A DNA stretch of 64,000 bases from Treponema denticola ATCC 35405 (lineage in GTDB: Bacteria; Spirochaetota; Spirochaetia; Treponematales; Treponemataceae), in contig NC_002967.9 of assembly GCF_000008185.1 (NCBI RefSeq), positions 2,604,001 through 2,668,000 on the forward strand. Direction: 5' to 3'. How positions within the stretch are numbered: the stretch's first letter is position 1; the number at the start of each line of letters is the position of its first letter. This document shows, piece by piece, positions 46,540 through 54,432 of the stretch. The notes beneath the pieces were generated by a model that had not been told where the DNA came from, searched no databases, and worked only from the letters and a program-made list of their open reading frames with translations. A program made the position numbers and the translations under genes.

Positions 46540-47964
46540 ATGCTTCAAAAGAAATTTTTTATGGATTTGCACGGTTGTGCAAAAAATCAGGTTGATGCCG
46601 AACTTATAATCGGGATAATGGAAAATTTATCATGGAAAAACACCTCCGATCCCGATGAGGCGGATCTTATTATAGTCAATTCATGCGGCTTTATTAATTC
46701 TGCAAAAGAAGAATCGATAAATGCCGTTTTACAGGCTAAAGCGGCCCACCCTAAGGCTAAGGTTCTATTAGCCGGATGTTTGGCCGAACGTTATGCCGAT
46801 ATCCTCAAAAACGATTTACCTGAAGCAGACGGTATTTTTGGAAACGGAAACCTTTCCCTACTGCCTCAATTAATAGACTCCATGTTTCCTAAGAAAACTT
46901 CGGATGAAAAATTCATTGAGAAGACCCTTGTTCCTCCGCAAATAGGCATCTGCGGAGGAGAAAGGCCTAAAATACTTAACTTTCCGCGGTCTACCTATAT
47001 CAAAATAACCGAAGGCTGTGATAACTTTTGCAGTTTTTGTGCCATACCCATTATCAGGGGGCGCTTAAGAAGCCGCCCTATTAAAGACATCTGCGATGAG
47101 ATAAAAACCTTTTTAAAAAAAAGCTTTTATGAGTTCAACCTGATAGGTCAAGACTTAGCTGCCTATCAAACAGGAAAAGATGATTTAAGTGAAGATGAAC
47201 TGCATAGAGAAAACTGCTCGGGTTTAGCCCTTCTTTTAAAGAGCATTTCGAAAATAAAGGGTAATTTTAAAATCAGATTACTTTACATTCATCCCGATCA
47301 CTTTCCCCTTGATATTCTTCCTATAATGACGGCAGATAAAAGATTCCTGCCCTATTTCGATATTCCATTTCAATCGGGTGCACAAAAAATAATAAGGGCT
47401 ATGAACCGAAATGGAGCTGCCGAGGTTTACCTAGATATCATAAAGAATATACGGGAGGCTTTTGAAAAAACAAACAGTCCTTACGGAGAGCCGCAAATAC
47501 GGACAACCTTTTTGGTAGGCTTTCCGGGCGAAACTGACGAAGATTTCAATGAGACCATCAAGTTTTTAAAGGAATTAAGGCCTCTTTGGTCGGGCGGCTT
47601 TACATATTCAAGAGAGGAGGATACTCCTTCATATTCCTTTAAGGGAAAAGTTCCCAAAAAAACGGCGGAAGCCCGTCTTGCCGAAATACAAAATGCTCAA
47701 ACCTCCATAACGGAAAAAAAACTGGATTCCTTTATAGGAAAAGAAATAGAGGTCTTAGTAGAAGAACTTATACAGGCAGAAGATAAAACATTTTTAGCTC
47801 TCGGACGGGCTTGGTTTCAAGCTCCGGAAGTTGACGGAGCTGTTGTTTTAAACTTTAATTTAAACAAAAAAGACATTGATGGAAACCCGATAGCTCCCGG
47901 TTCCATTGTAAAAGCAAGGATTGCAGCCCGAAACGGTTTTGATTTAGAAGCCGTAGCCGTTTAA
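46540..47964 (+). CDS. rimO: Ribosomal protein S12 methylthiotransferase RimO
   Basis: This radical SAM enzyme adds a methylthio group to an Asp of ribosomal protein S12. The N-terminal UPF0004 domain begins with FFMDLHGCAKNQVDAEL, with cysteines for the second iron–sulfur cluster (VNSCGF, AGCLAERY). The radical SAM cluster is EGCDNFCSFCAIP, followed by RGRLRSRP. A TRAM domain ends the protein. The LHGCAKNQVDAE start and the C-terminal spacing fit RimO rather than MiaB. It starts 6 nt after rodZ. Confidence 0.93.
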   Translation: MLQKKFFMDLHGCAKNQVDAELIIGIMENLSWKNTSDPDEADLIIVNSCGFINSAKEESINAVLQAKAAHPKAKVLLAGCLAERYADILKNDLPEADGIFGNGNLSLLPQLIDSMFPKKTSDEKFIEKTLVPPQIGICGGERPKILNFPRSTYIKITEGCDNFCSFCAIPIIRGRLRSRPIKDICDEIKTFLKKSFYEFNLIGQDLAAYQTGKDDLSEDELHRENCSGLALLLKSISKIKGNFKIRLLYIHPDHFPLDILPIMTADKRFLPYFDIPFQSGAQKIIRAMNRNGAAEVYLDIIKNIREAFEKTNSPYGEPQIRTTFLVGFPGETDEDFNETIKFLKELRPLWSGGFTYSREEDTPSYSFKGKVPKKTAEARLAEIQNAQTSITEKKLDSFIGKEIEVLVEELIQAEDKTFLALGRAWFQAPEVDGAVVLNFNLNKKDIDGNPIAPGSIVKARIAARNGFDLEAVAV

Positions 47965-48119
47965 AACTTGTCGATAAAAACCTCCATAATGTATAAAGAC
48001 TTGTAAAAATACGCCGATACTGTAATGAGGTATAATTAATTCCGCCTTAGAATTTAGCATATTGTAGAGGGTTTACTAATCCTTTATAAATATGATAAAA
48101 TAGGTATTGGAGATTTAAG

Positions 48120-50339
48120 TTGCGCACAAGTTTAAAAGTTTTTATAAGTTTAGTTATCTCTCTAGCCGTATTTTCGGGTCTTTTATATTTAACGGCCTCA
48201 GATTATGAATCTTTTACGGAAACGAAAATATATAAACCTTCCATATTACGGCATATCAATGAAAACCTAAAAGAGATTGAAAAAACTTTTATAGCTTGGA
48301 ATGAAGAAAACACCGAGTTATTTAAAAATTTCCTTCGTGAAGAAGCATTAATGTCAGCAGTAAAGCAGGATCAAGACCAATCCGACATAGAAGCACGAAA
48401 TAATATCATTTCAAAAATAATATCGACAGTCCCCGGATTTGCAGGATTGCGGATAATCGATTCACAATATCAAAAAATTCACTTTAGTACCTTTCCGGAA
48501 GACATTCTAAGCAAGACAAACTCAATGCTTTCATATAAAAGGTACAACGATGCAGGCAATTTAATTCCATACCAACATATAGCATCTGCAGACAAGTCGG
48601 AAGTAAAAATCACGGCTTCAACAGCTTTTGATGTGATTCTATATTGTTTGCCTTTTTATGATACCTATGATGTATATAGGGGAACGGCTGTTTTTTATAT
48701 CTCAGGGAACAGCTTTTTATATCATTTGGTTTCAGAAAACATCCTTTCAATCAGCGACGGTTTAGCCCTCCTCGCCGACGAATCCCATACCATAATCGGG
48801 CTTTTGACGGGTAACCATAATGTTGTTTCTCCGGAATTAAAGGAAGCCGTTCTCAATGACTGGGAAAGGTTACCTCAAAATGTACGCATAATAGGCCTTG
48901 AAGGCGAGGATCGCTGGGTTCTTATTACAAAAAAATCCGATTTTGGTTATGTAGGCCGGATAACCGAAAAAGATGTTTTTATGTTCCCCATGACCGTTAA
49001 GTATTTTTTGGTATTTACGGTTTTTGTGACAATATTTTTAATGTCCTTTTTATTATTAAATATAAAAAGAAACCGCTTATTTATTGCTCAAAATAAAATT
49101 CAGGCGCTGCATTGGTCAATTCTAAAAAACTATTTAAAAACATCTCAAAACGAAAATTGGGCAGAGCTGCAAAAAGAACTTGAGTATCATCGGCATGAAG
49201 TAAATGCAGAAATAAAAAAAGGATTAGGGAAAAAAATTCTTGAAACTAAGGGAAAAGAAATAGATGATCTCTTACAAAATAGTTGGCAGGAAATATTTGA
49301 TATTATAAACAAAACCTCAAGAAACAAATCTCTTACCCAAGATCTAAAAAATATAAAAGCTGAAGAGCTTATAAATCTTTTGATGGAGGCGGTCAAAGCT
49401 CAAAAGGATGTTTCCGATAAGCCAAAACCGGCCGCTGAGGTCAAGGAAGTCGATAAAGTTGTCAAAGAACCCGATGAAGCAGAAGAAGCTGAGACTGTAG
49501 AAGAACTCGATGAAATAGAAGAAGCTGATGCCGTCGAAGAACTCGGCGAAATAGAAGAAGCTGATGCCGTCGAAGAACTCGGCGAAATAGAAGAAGCTGA
49601 AGCCGTAGAAGATCTCGATGAAGTCGAAGACGCTGAGCCTGTCGAAGAGCTCGATGAAGCAGAAGAAGCTGAAACCGTAGAAGAGCTCGATGAAGTAGAC
49701 GAAGCTGAGCCTGTCGAAGAGCTCGATGAAGTAGAAGACGCTGAAGCCGTAGAAGAACTCAGCGAAGTAGACGAAGCTGAGCCTGTCGAAGAGCTCGGCG
49801 AAATAGAGGAAGCTGAAACCGTCGAAGAACTCAGCAAAGTAGACGAAGCTGAGCCTGTCGAAGAGCTCGATGAAGTAGAAGACGCTGAAGCTGTAGAAGA
49901 TCTCGATGAAATAGAAGACGCCGATGCCCTCGAAGAGCTTAGCGAAGTAGACGATGCTGAGACTGTAGAAGAACTCAGCGAAATAGAAGATATAGATGAC
50001 CCAATGCTCCGTTTAAATGATTTAGGATATACTATCTCAGGTTTGGATTTTTCCGAACTTGATGTTCCTATTTCGGAATTGGAAAAGGCAGAAGCTAAAA
50101 AGGTTGAATACATTACCGAAGATTATAGCCCTATACGTTCAATGTGGGGAAAGTATGACGAAAGCCCAATCTTGGGTACTCTGGATGTAGTAGGAGAAAG
50201 TGAGCCTGTGCCTTTGCTTGATATAAACGAAGAGCAAACAATAGTAAACGAGGACGGAGTATTTATTATCCGTAAAACGGAACCGATAAAACCTGAAAAT
50301 AAAGATTTTAAGGCTCTTGTTGACTCAGTACTTAGATAG
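48120..50339 (+). CDS. Membrane protein with periplasmic sensor-like domain and acidic 12-residue repeats
   Basis: The start is TTG with TTGGAG upstream. One helix (about residues 5–25), a periplasmic domain of about 265 residues resembling a Cache/PAS-type sensor, and a second helix (about 295–315, YFLVFTVFVTIFLMSFLLL) are followed by a cytoplasmic helical segment. Residues about 455–622 are 14 acidic repeats of 12 residues (see repeat entry). The C-terminal 100 residues are non-repetitive. No HAMP, MCP, kinase or GGDEF domain is seen. The function is unknown. The Glu/Asp-rich part may act as a flexible spacer or bind basic partners or cations. Confidence 0.8.
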   Translation: MRTSLKVFISLVISLAVFSGLLYLTASDYESFTETKIYKPSILRHINENLKEIEKTFIAWNEENTELFKNFLREEALMSAVKQDQDQSDIEARNNIISKIISTVPGFAGLRIIDSQYQKIHFSTFPEDILSKTNSMLSYKRYNDAGNLIPYQHIASADKSEVKITASTAFDVILYCLPFYDTYDVYRGTAVFYISGNSFLYHLVSENILSISDGLALLADESHTIIGLLTGNHNVVSPELKEAVLNDWERLPQNVRIIGLEGEDRWVLITKKSDFGYVGRITEKDVFMFPMTVKYFLVFTVFVTIFLMSFLLLNIKRNRLFIAQNKIQALHWSILKNYLKTSQNENWAELQKELEYHRHEVNAEIKKGLGKKILETKGKEIDDLLQNSWQEIFDIINKTSRNKSLTQDLKNIKAEELINLLMEAVKAQKDVSDKPKPAAEVKEVDKVVKEPDEAEEAETVEELDEIEEADAVEELGEIEEADAVEELGEIEEAEAVEDLDEVEDAEPVEELDEAEEAETVEELDEVDEAEPVEELDEVEDAEAVEELSEVDEAEPVEELGEIEEAETVEELSKVDEAEPVEELDEVEDAEAVEDLDEIEDADALEELSEVDDAETVEELSEIEDIDDPMLRLNDLGYTISGLDFSELDVPISELEKAEAKKVEYITEDYSPIRSMWGKYDESPILGTLDVVGESEPVPLLDINEEQTIVNEDGVFIIRKTEPIKPENKDFKALVDSVLR
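49482..49985 (+). repeat. Tandem 36-bp coding repeat, 14 units
   Basis: Fourteen in-frame 36-bp units encode 12-residue units of the type EEAE(T/P/A)VEEL(D/G/S)E(I/V). Units differ mostly by alternation of E/D and at the fifth and tenth residues. Two neighbouring units (the second and third) are nearly identical in DNA, which suggests recent duplication. The number of units may vary between strains. Confidence 0.92.
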
Positions 50340-50346
50340 CACCAAA

Positions 50347-51519
50347 ATGCAAACAGTTTTAAACAATTTTAAACAACTTCTTTTTATTTTATTTTTTATA
50401 GGCAATTTAAGCATTGTCCCATGCGAAAACAGAGACAAACTTGCTGCCTTCAATGTTAATCTTGATAATCCATGGCTTAGTTTAAAAGCCATTCAAACGG
50501 CCTATCCTGACCTTGTAAAGAATATTTCCTTTGATTCGGAATTAAACGATTGGTTTATAACGATAAGAAATCAAAATTTGTATTGGGCAGATGGAAGACT
50601 TTTACCAAAAAAAGATATTCAAAATCGGCAAAAATGGGCTCCCATAATTTCTTACTTTTATTCCGATGAGGTACAAAACCCTAAAGACTTTTCTGAAGAA
50701 CTTATATCGGCATTAAAACCGGAGAGTCTAATAAAGAATAGAAAAGCTGCCCCTCCCCCAAATTACACTTTTTTTATGCTTTTATTCAACGGAAAAAACC
50801 GCAACGAGATTATAAAACAAATACGCCGCTCCCGTTTCTTGGGGTATGATGTATGGGTCCATCAGCGAGTTGTAGAGCCTTTAAGGCGTGTTCAAACAAA
50901 AATATACGAAGCCCAAAAAACAAACACAGAAGTTAAAAAATTTTTAAAAGAACTAAACCAGTGTTGGAGTTTTAATTGGAGGGTTATAGCAGATTCCGGT
51001 AAACTGAGCAACCACAGCTGGGGATCGGCTATCGATCTTTTACCGGCAAACTACAAGACTAAAAAAATCTATTGGTTTTGGGAAGCTGCCCGTAATGATT
51101 ATTGGATGAAAATAATGCCTTACAGAAGATGGATACCTCCTAAGGCCGTAATAGAAGCCTTTGAAAGCGAAGGTTTTATCTGGGGCGGAAAGTGGACGCT
51201 CTGGGATAATATGCACTTTGAATACCGTCCCGAACTCCTATATATTAGAAATTTTGTTCTAAAGGCGGAATTTAATGAATTTATAGCGCAGGATACACAA
51301 GGTCTATATCAAACACCTCAAATTGAACCGGAGAAACAAATATCTCAACGACTTGCCGATATTTTTAAAATGGCAGAATTGATAAAATTTACTTCATCCT
51401 TTTCTCATAATATACTATCTTTTTACGGTATCAGCGCAACGGAGGAGGATAAATTTGAAAAAGAAGAAAATATAGAAGAGCCGCAGGAACCCAAATATTT
51501 GGAGGAAATGATTGATTAA
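50347..51519 (+). CDS. M15-family D-alanyl-D-alanine carboxypeptidase
   Basis: This zinc peptidase trims peptidoglycan stem peptides. The C-terminal half shows LSNHSWGSAIDLLPAN (zinc His and Asp) and WTLWDNMHFEYRPELL (catalytic region and final zinc His). A hydrophobic N-terminus (LLFILFFIGNLSIVPC) points to export. A TTG at 50317 would overlap the upstream gene; the ATG at 50347 gives a better signal sequence. It overlaps the following gene by 8 nt, so the three genes 48120–51916 form a unit. Confidence 0.83.
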   Translation: MQTVLNNFKQLLFILFFIGNLSIVPCENRDKLAAFNVNLDNPWLSLKAIQTAYPDLVKNISFDSELNDWFITIRNQNLYWADGRLLPKKDIQNRQKWAPIISYFYSDEVQNPKDFSEELISALKPESLIKNRKAAPPPNYTFFMLLFNGKNRNEIIKQIRRSRFLGYDVWVHQRVVEPLRRVQTKIYEAQKTNTEVKKFLKELNQCWSFNWRVIADSGKLSNHSWGSAIDLLPANYKTKKIYWFWEAARNDYWMKIMPYRRWIPPKAVIEAFESEGFIWGGKWTLWDNMHFEYRPELLYIRNFVLKAEFNEFIAQDTQGLYQTPQIEPEKQISQRLADIFKMAELIKFTSSFSHNILSFYGISATEEDKFEKEENIEEPQEPKYLEEMID

Positions 51520-51916
51520 AATTGCTTTAGGGATATCTATAATTCTAATATTCTTTTTACTCGGTTTGGTCATCGGAAAATACAAGGAAAGGAGTTTAAA
51601 TCTAAAAAGGGTAAATGAAGCAAGAAAAGATGCCGTAAAACGATCCAGGGCCGTATTAAACGGGCAACTTTCAGAGCAGCTTGCTCCCTTTTTCCCCGAT
51701 TTTCCTGCAAATCCCACAGAAATACGCTTTATAGGTCAGCCTGTAGACTACATTGCCTTTAACGGTGCTTCCCAAGGAACTATTACCGATATAAGCTTTA
51801 TAGAAATAAAAACAGGCTCAGCAGCTTTGAGTCCTGTTGAACGAGCTTTAAAAGATGCTATCGAAAAAAAGAAAATAAAATATATAGAATATAGAGCAGA
51901 TCTTAATAAAAAATAG
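51512..51916 (+). CDS. Holliday-junction-resolvase-like membrane-anchored nuclease
   Basis: The start is TTG with GGAGG 6 nt upstream. A membrane helix (residues 3–22) precedes a domain matching the archaeal Holliday junction resolvase-related family (Endonuc_Holl): SRAVLNGQLSEQLAPFFPDF, IGQPVDYIAFNG, and the PD-(D/E)XK-like FIEIKTGSAALSPVER. The likely metal ligands are Asp of PVDYI and Glu of FIEIK. A nuclease fixed to the membrane is odd; it may act on incoming DNA. This last idea is inference. Confidence 0.75.
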   Translation: MIKIALGISIILIFFLLGLVIGKYKERSLNLKRVNEARKDAVKRSRAVLNGQLSEQLAPFFPDFPANPTEIRFIGQPVDYIAFNGASQGTITDISFIEIKTGSAALSPVERALKDAIEKKKIKYIEYRADLNKK

Positions 51917-51984
51917 ATATTTTAGATTAAACCGCATAAAAATGCAATAAAATGAATAAAAATACATATTTTTCTTAAAAACAC

Positions 51985-52013
51985 TTGACAATTTTTATTT
52001 AATTTGATAAATT
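51985..52013 (+). promoter_or_regulatory. Orphan promoter of candidate small RNA
   Basis: TTGACA (51985–51990), a 17-nt spacer and TAAATT (52008–52013) predict a start near 52020, with no plausible gene downstream on this strand before the terminator. Confidence 0.6.
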
Positions 52014-52019
52014 ATGACT

Positions 52020-52090
52020 ACACACAGAAAAGATACACATACTACTTCAAAAGAACCCCCGTATCCTCCTTTCGGGGGTTCTTTTCTTTT
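52020..52090 (+). ncRNA. Candidate small RNA with SD-complementary terminator loop
   Basis: The sequence between the resolvase-like gene and apbE has its own promoter, an A-rich unstructured 5' part of about 30 nt and an intrinsic terminator. The stem AAAAGAACCCCCG (52049–52061) / CGGGGGTTCTTTT (52073–52085) has the 11-nt loop TATCCTCCTTT, and C then T7 follow. The loop can pair with ribosome binding sites (AAGGAGGA). The same ATCCTCCTT core occurs in a loop at 21007–21017 (minus). A very short frame (starting ATG 52014) shows no coding features. Confidence 0.6.
52049..52090 (+). terminator. Intrinsic terminator of candidate small RNA
   Basis: A 13-bp stem of 52049–52061 with 52073–52085, followed by CTTTTTTTG, is a textbook terminator. 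It also lies between converging genes and could stop apbE readthrough on the opposite strand, where A4–A7 flanks read as T. Confidence 0.9.
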
Positions 52091-52107
52091 TTTGAGCGAA
52101 ATTTAAT

Positions 52108-53223
52108 CTACTTTTTTATAAAAAAATTCTGATCGATAATTTCAACAGAAATCTCATCATTCCCAAAAACGGAAATGGAATTATCTTTATAAAATAAAAT
52201 GCAGGCGGGCATTTTAGGCTTACCTATAAGGGGAAAATCCACCGTTATCAATTTTTGTAAAAGAGCCCTTGTTTTTTCTTCTCCCAAAACATAGCTTGAT
52301 GTAGAAAGAGCATCGGCAAGGGTAGAGCTTTCACTTACAATGGAAGAAGCATTTAAGCTGTTTTGTACAGGATAACCAGTCTTTGAATCGAAGATATGAT
52401 GATAAATTATCCCGTCTTTTTCTATAAATCTTTCATAGTTGCCTGATGTTACAAGTGAAGCATCTTGAAGATTCATACTTACAACAGGGTTTTGTTTTCC
52501 TATTATCGGATTCCGTAAAGCAGTCTTCCAAGTTTTTCCCGACGGATTTTTACCGGAAACCAGGATATTTCCGCCAAGGTCTATTAGAAAATCTTTTATA
52601 CCATGCTCTAAAAGTATTTTTGCAATTTTATCGGCGGCATAGCCTTTTGCAATCCCGCCAAGGTCCAACCTCATACCTTCTTTTTGTAAAAAGGCCTTAT
52701 TTCCCTCACTTAGGATTATGTTTTTATAGTCTAAAAGCGGCAGAACCTCTTTAATGTCCTCAGGTGAAGGAACGGACTCATTTTCAAAGCCTATATTCCA
52801 AAGTTTTACCAAGGGGCCGATAGCCGGATTAAAGGCGCCATCGGTAAGCTCTGCCATCATAAGGGAAATTTGCAAAAGCTCGTATAATTCATGGGAAACC
52901 TCTAAAGGAGAAAGCCCAGCCTCTTTGTTTAAGCGCTCAAGTTCCGACTCGTTTGCAGTAGTCAGACCTTTTAGATTATTATTTTCTGCGGAAATCTTAT
53001 CGGTGTTTGCATTAAAAATTGAATCAAGTTTTATCAGCTCGGCATATACCTTTTCCAAAACTTCTTCCGCTTTTTTTTGAGGCTCGGAGGTAAGGATGCG
53101 GACTCTGCAAACAGTTCCAATAGACAACCATGTTTTAGAATATTCTTTTATTGCCGGCCGGCACGAAAAAGCTAAAAGGATGTAAAAGGCTAAAAATAAG
53201 AGAAAGATAGATTTTTTAAACAT
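52108..53223 (-). CDS. apbE: FAD:protein FMN transferase (ApbE) lipoprotein
   Basis: ApbE attaches FMN to proteins such as Rnf/Nqr subunits; the treponemal form can also hydrolyse FAD. The 371-residue protein has a lipoprotein signal (IFLLFLAFYILLAFSC), and the conserved segments AIGPLVKLWNIGF, LDLGGIAKGYAADKIA and SGNYERFI plus HIFDSKTGYPV. The GGIAKGYAAD segment carries the flavin-binding residues. CCGGAG precedes the ATG. It is at the end of a minus-strand group with lspA, 12 nt away. Confidence 0.93.
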   Translation of the reverse strand: MFKKSIFLLFLAFYILLAFSCRPAIKEYSKTWLSIGTVCRVRILTSEPQKKAEEVLEKVYAELIKLDSIFNANTDKISAENNNLKGLTTANESELERLNKEAGLSPLEVSHELYELLQISLMMAELTDGAFNPAIGPLVKLWNIGFENESVPSPEDIKEVLPLLDYKNIILSEGNKAFLQKEGMRLDLGGIAKGYAADKIAKILLEHGIKDFLIDLGGNILVSGKNPSGKTWKTALRNPIIGKQNPVVSMNLQDASLVTSGNYERFIEKDGIIYHHIFDSKTGYPVQNSLNASSIVSESSTLADALSTSSYVLGEEKTRALLQKLITVDFPLIGKPKMPACILFYKDNSISVFGNDEISVEIIDQNFFIKK

Positions 53224-53235
53224 AATGGCTCCGGT

Positions 53236-53757
53236 TTAGCTGTCTTTAAGTTTTTTTTGTTTGATACCCTGTAAAATTAAATTTACACCAAGCCCTATTC
53301 CGCAGCAAACGATAAAGGAATCGGCAGCGTTAAAGGTCGGCCAGCGCTCCATTCCCAAAATGCCGAAAAATTTTACATCGATAAAATCCACAACACCTTC
53401 AGATCTAAAAAAACGGTCTATAAGGTTTCCAAAGCCTCCGCCCAGTATTCCGCATATAAACCATCTTTGAGCCCTTGTCAATTCAGCAGACTTTAGATAT
53501 GCTCCGGTAAGAGCTATCAAGAGTAAAAACGGTAAAAAAACCAACAATATCTTTCTTGCAATTTCTCCAAAACCGGCTCCAAGACTAAAGGCCGCGCCGG
53601 TATTGTATACAAACCTCAAATTTACAAGGTCTCCTATCACCGGAATTACCTCATTCACGGACATATATTGTACAACCAAAATTTTAGTAACTTGGTCTAC
53701 AACAATAACTATTGCAGTAAGCAAAAAAGGAAGATAATAATCTTTTTTATTGTTCAC
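53236..53757 (-). CDS. lspA: Lipoprotein signal peptidase II
   Basis: LspA cleaves signal peptides of prolipoproteins in the inner membrane. The 173-residue protein has four membrane helices and the family motifs VVDQVTKILV, FVYNTGAAFSLG, GGGFGNLIDRFF and VVDFIDVKFF; the Asp in each of the last two are the catalytic pair. The start is GTG with AGGA upstream. Many lipoproteins are encoded in this window. Confidence 0.95.
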   Translation of the reverse strand: MNNKKDYYLPFLLTAIVIVVDQVTKILVVQYMSVNEVIPVIGDLVNLRFVYNTGAAFSLGAGFGEIARKILLVFLPFLLLIALTGAYLKSAELTRAQRWFICGILGGGFGNLIDRFFRSEGVVDFIDVKFFGILGMERWPTFNAADSFIVCCGIGLGVNLILQGIKQKKLKDS

Positions 53758-53769
53758 AAGGATCCTGCC

Positions 53770-54429
53770 TTATAATACATATAGATTTTGCTCTTTTGAG
53801 CGGCGAGTATTAACATAACGGGTTAAGTCGGTCATGTTTTGTACTATAATTCTATCGTCATAGACGGAAATTCTGCCCTGATCTATAAATTTCCGCATAT
53901 TGTCTTCGGTTTCTTCTTTTGAAAGACCGGCCCAGCGGGCAACCTCTTCAATTGTCGTATCAAAGGAGCGCATCTCAGTACTGCGGTCAAGATTGGGCTG
54001 GGTTTCATCCAGCATTAAGAAAACATCTGCAATTCTTGCAGGCCTGTCTTCGATGGTTAAAATCATAAACCTGCGTCTTTGGGCATAGATTCGCCTTACA
54101 AAGGTCTTTAAAAGCCTCATAGCAATGGCCGGATTTCCCTTCATCAAAATTTCAAAGTTTTCTTTATTGAATTCGAGGGCCATCACATCGTCATAGGCTA
54201 TAGCCGAAGCTGAACGGGGAGAGTTATCCAAAATGGCCATCTCACCGAAGATTTCACCGGGCTGTAAAATGTCAAGATTTTTTTCAAATCCGTTGATAAT
54301 TTTTATAAGCTGAACACGGCCAGACTGTATCAAATAGAATGATGAACCGGGTTCAAATTCTGCAAATATAAGAGAGCCTTTAGGAAAGCTTTTTGCAAAT
54401 CTTGAAAATGAAGAAAAAAGATCCGACAT
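53770..54429 (-). CDS. Crp/Fnr-type cyclic-nucleotide-binding regulator
   Basis: Residues 1–115 form a cNMP-binding beta barrel with GEIFGEMAILDNSPRSASA as the phosphate-binding cassette, including the Arg and Ser that contact cyclic nucleotide. A C-helix follows, then a winged helix-turn-helix (about 170–205; TIEEVARWAGLSKEETEDNM). AAGGAG precedes the ATG. It is 3 nt downstream of a cNMP-binding TPR protein, suggesting a joint response. By memory the pair resembles TP0262/TP0261 of T. pallidum. Confidence 0.87.
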   Translation of the reverse strand: MSDLFSSFSRFAKSFPKGSLIFAEFEPGSSFYLIQSGRVQLIKIINGFEKNLDILQPGEIFGEMAILDNSPRSASAIAYDDVMALEFNKENFEILMKGNPAIAMRLLKTFVRRIYAQRRRFMILTIEDRPARIADVFLMLDETQPNLDRSTEMRSFDTTIEEVARWAGLSKEETEDNMRKFIDQGRISVYDDRIIVQNMTDLTRYVNTRRSKEQNLYVL

Positions 54430-54432
54430 AGT

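Noticed and set aside
49482-49985. Regular 36-bp periodicity resembling a CRISPR array
   Set aside because: No distinct repeat/spacer division; units are contiguous, diverged and in frame with a protein.
49400-50113. Long Ser-rich open frame of 237 codons on the minus strand
   Set aside because: It is the antisense image of the acidic 36-bp repeat; GAA/GAT codons read backwards as TTC/ATC and TCx. No ribosome binding site or family resemblance is seen.
52014-52106. Short frame MTTHRKDTHTTSK… over the small RNA candidate
   Set aside because: The ATG overlaps the likely transcription start, there is no Shine-Dalgarno sequence, and the frame runs through a terminator hairpin.
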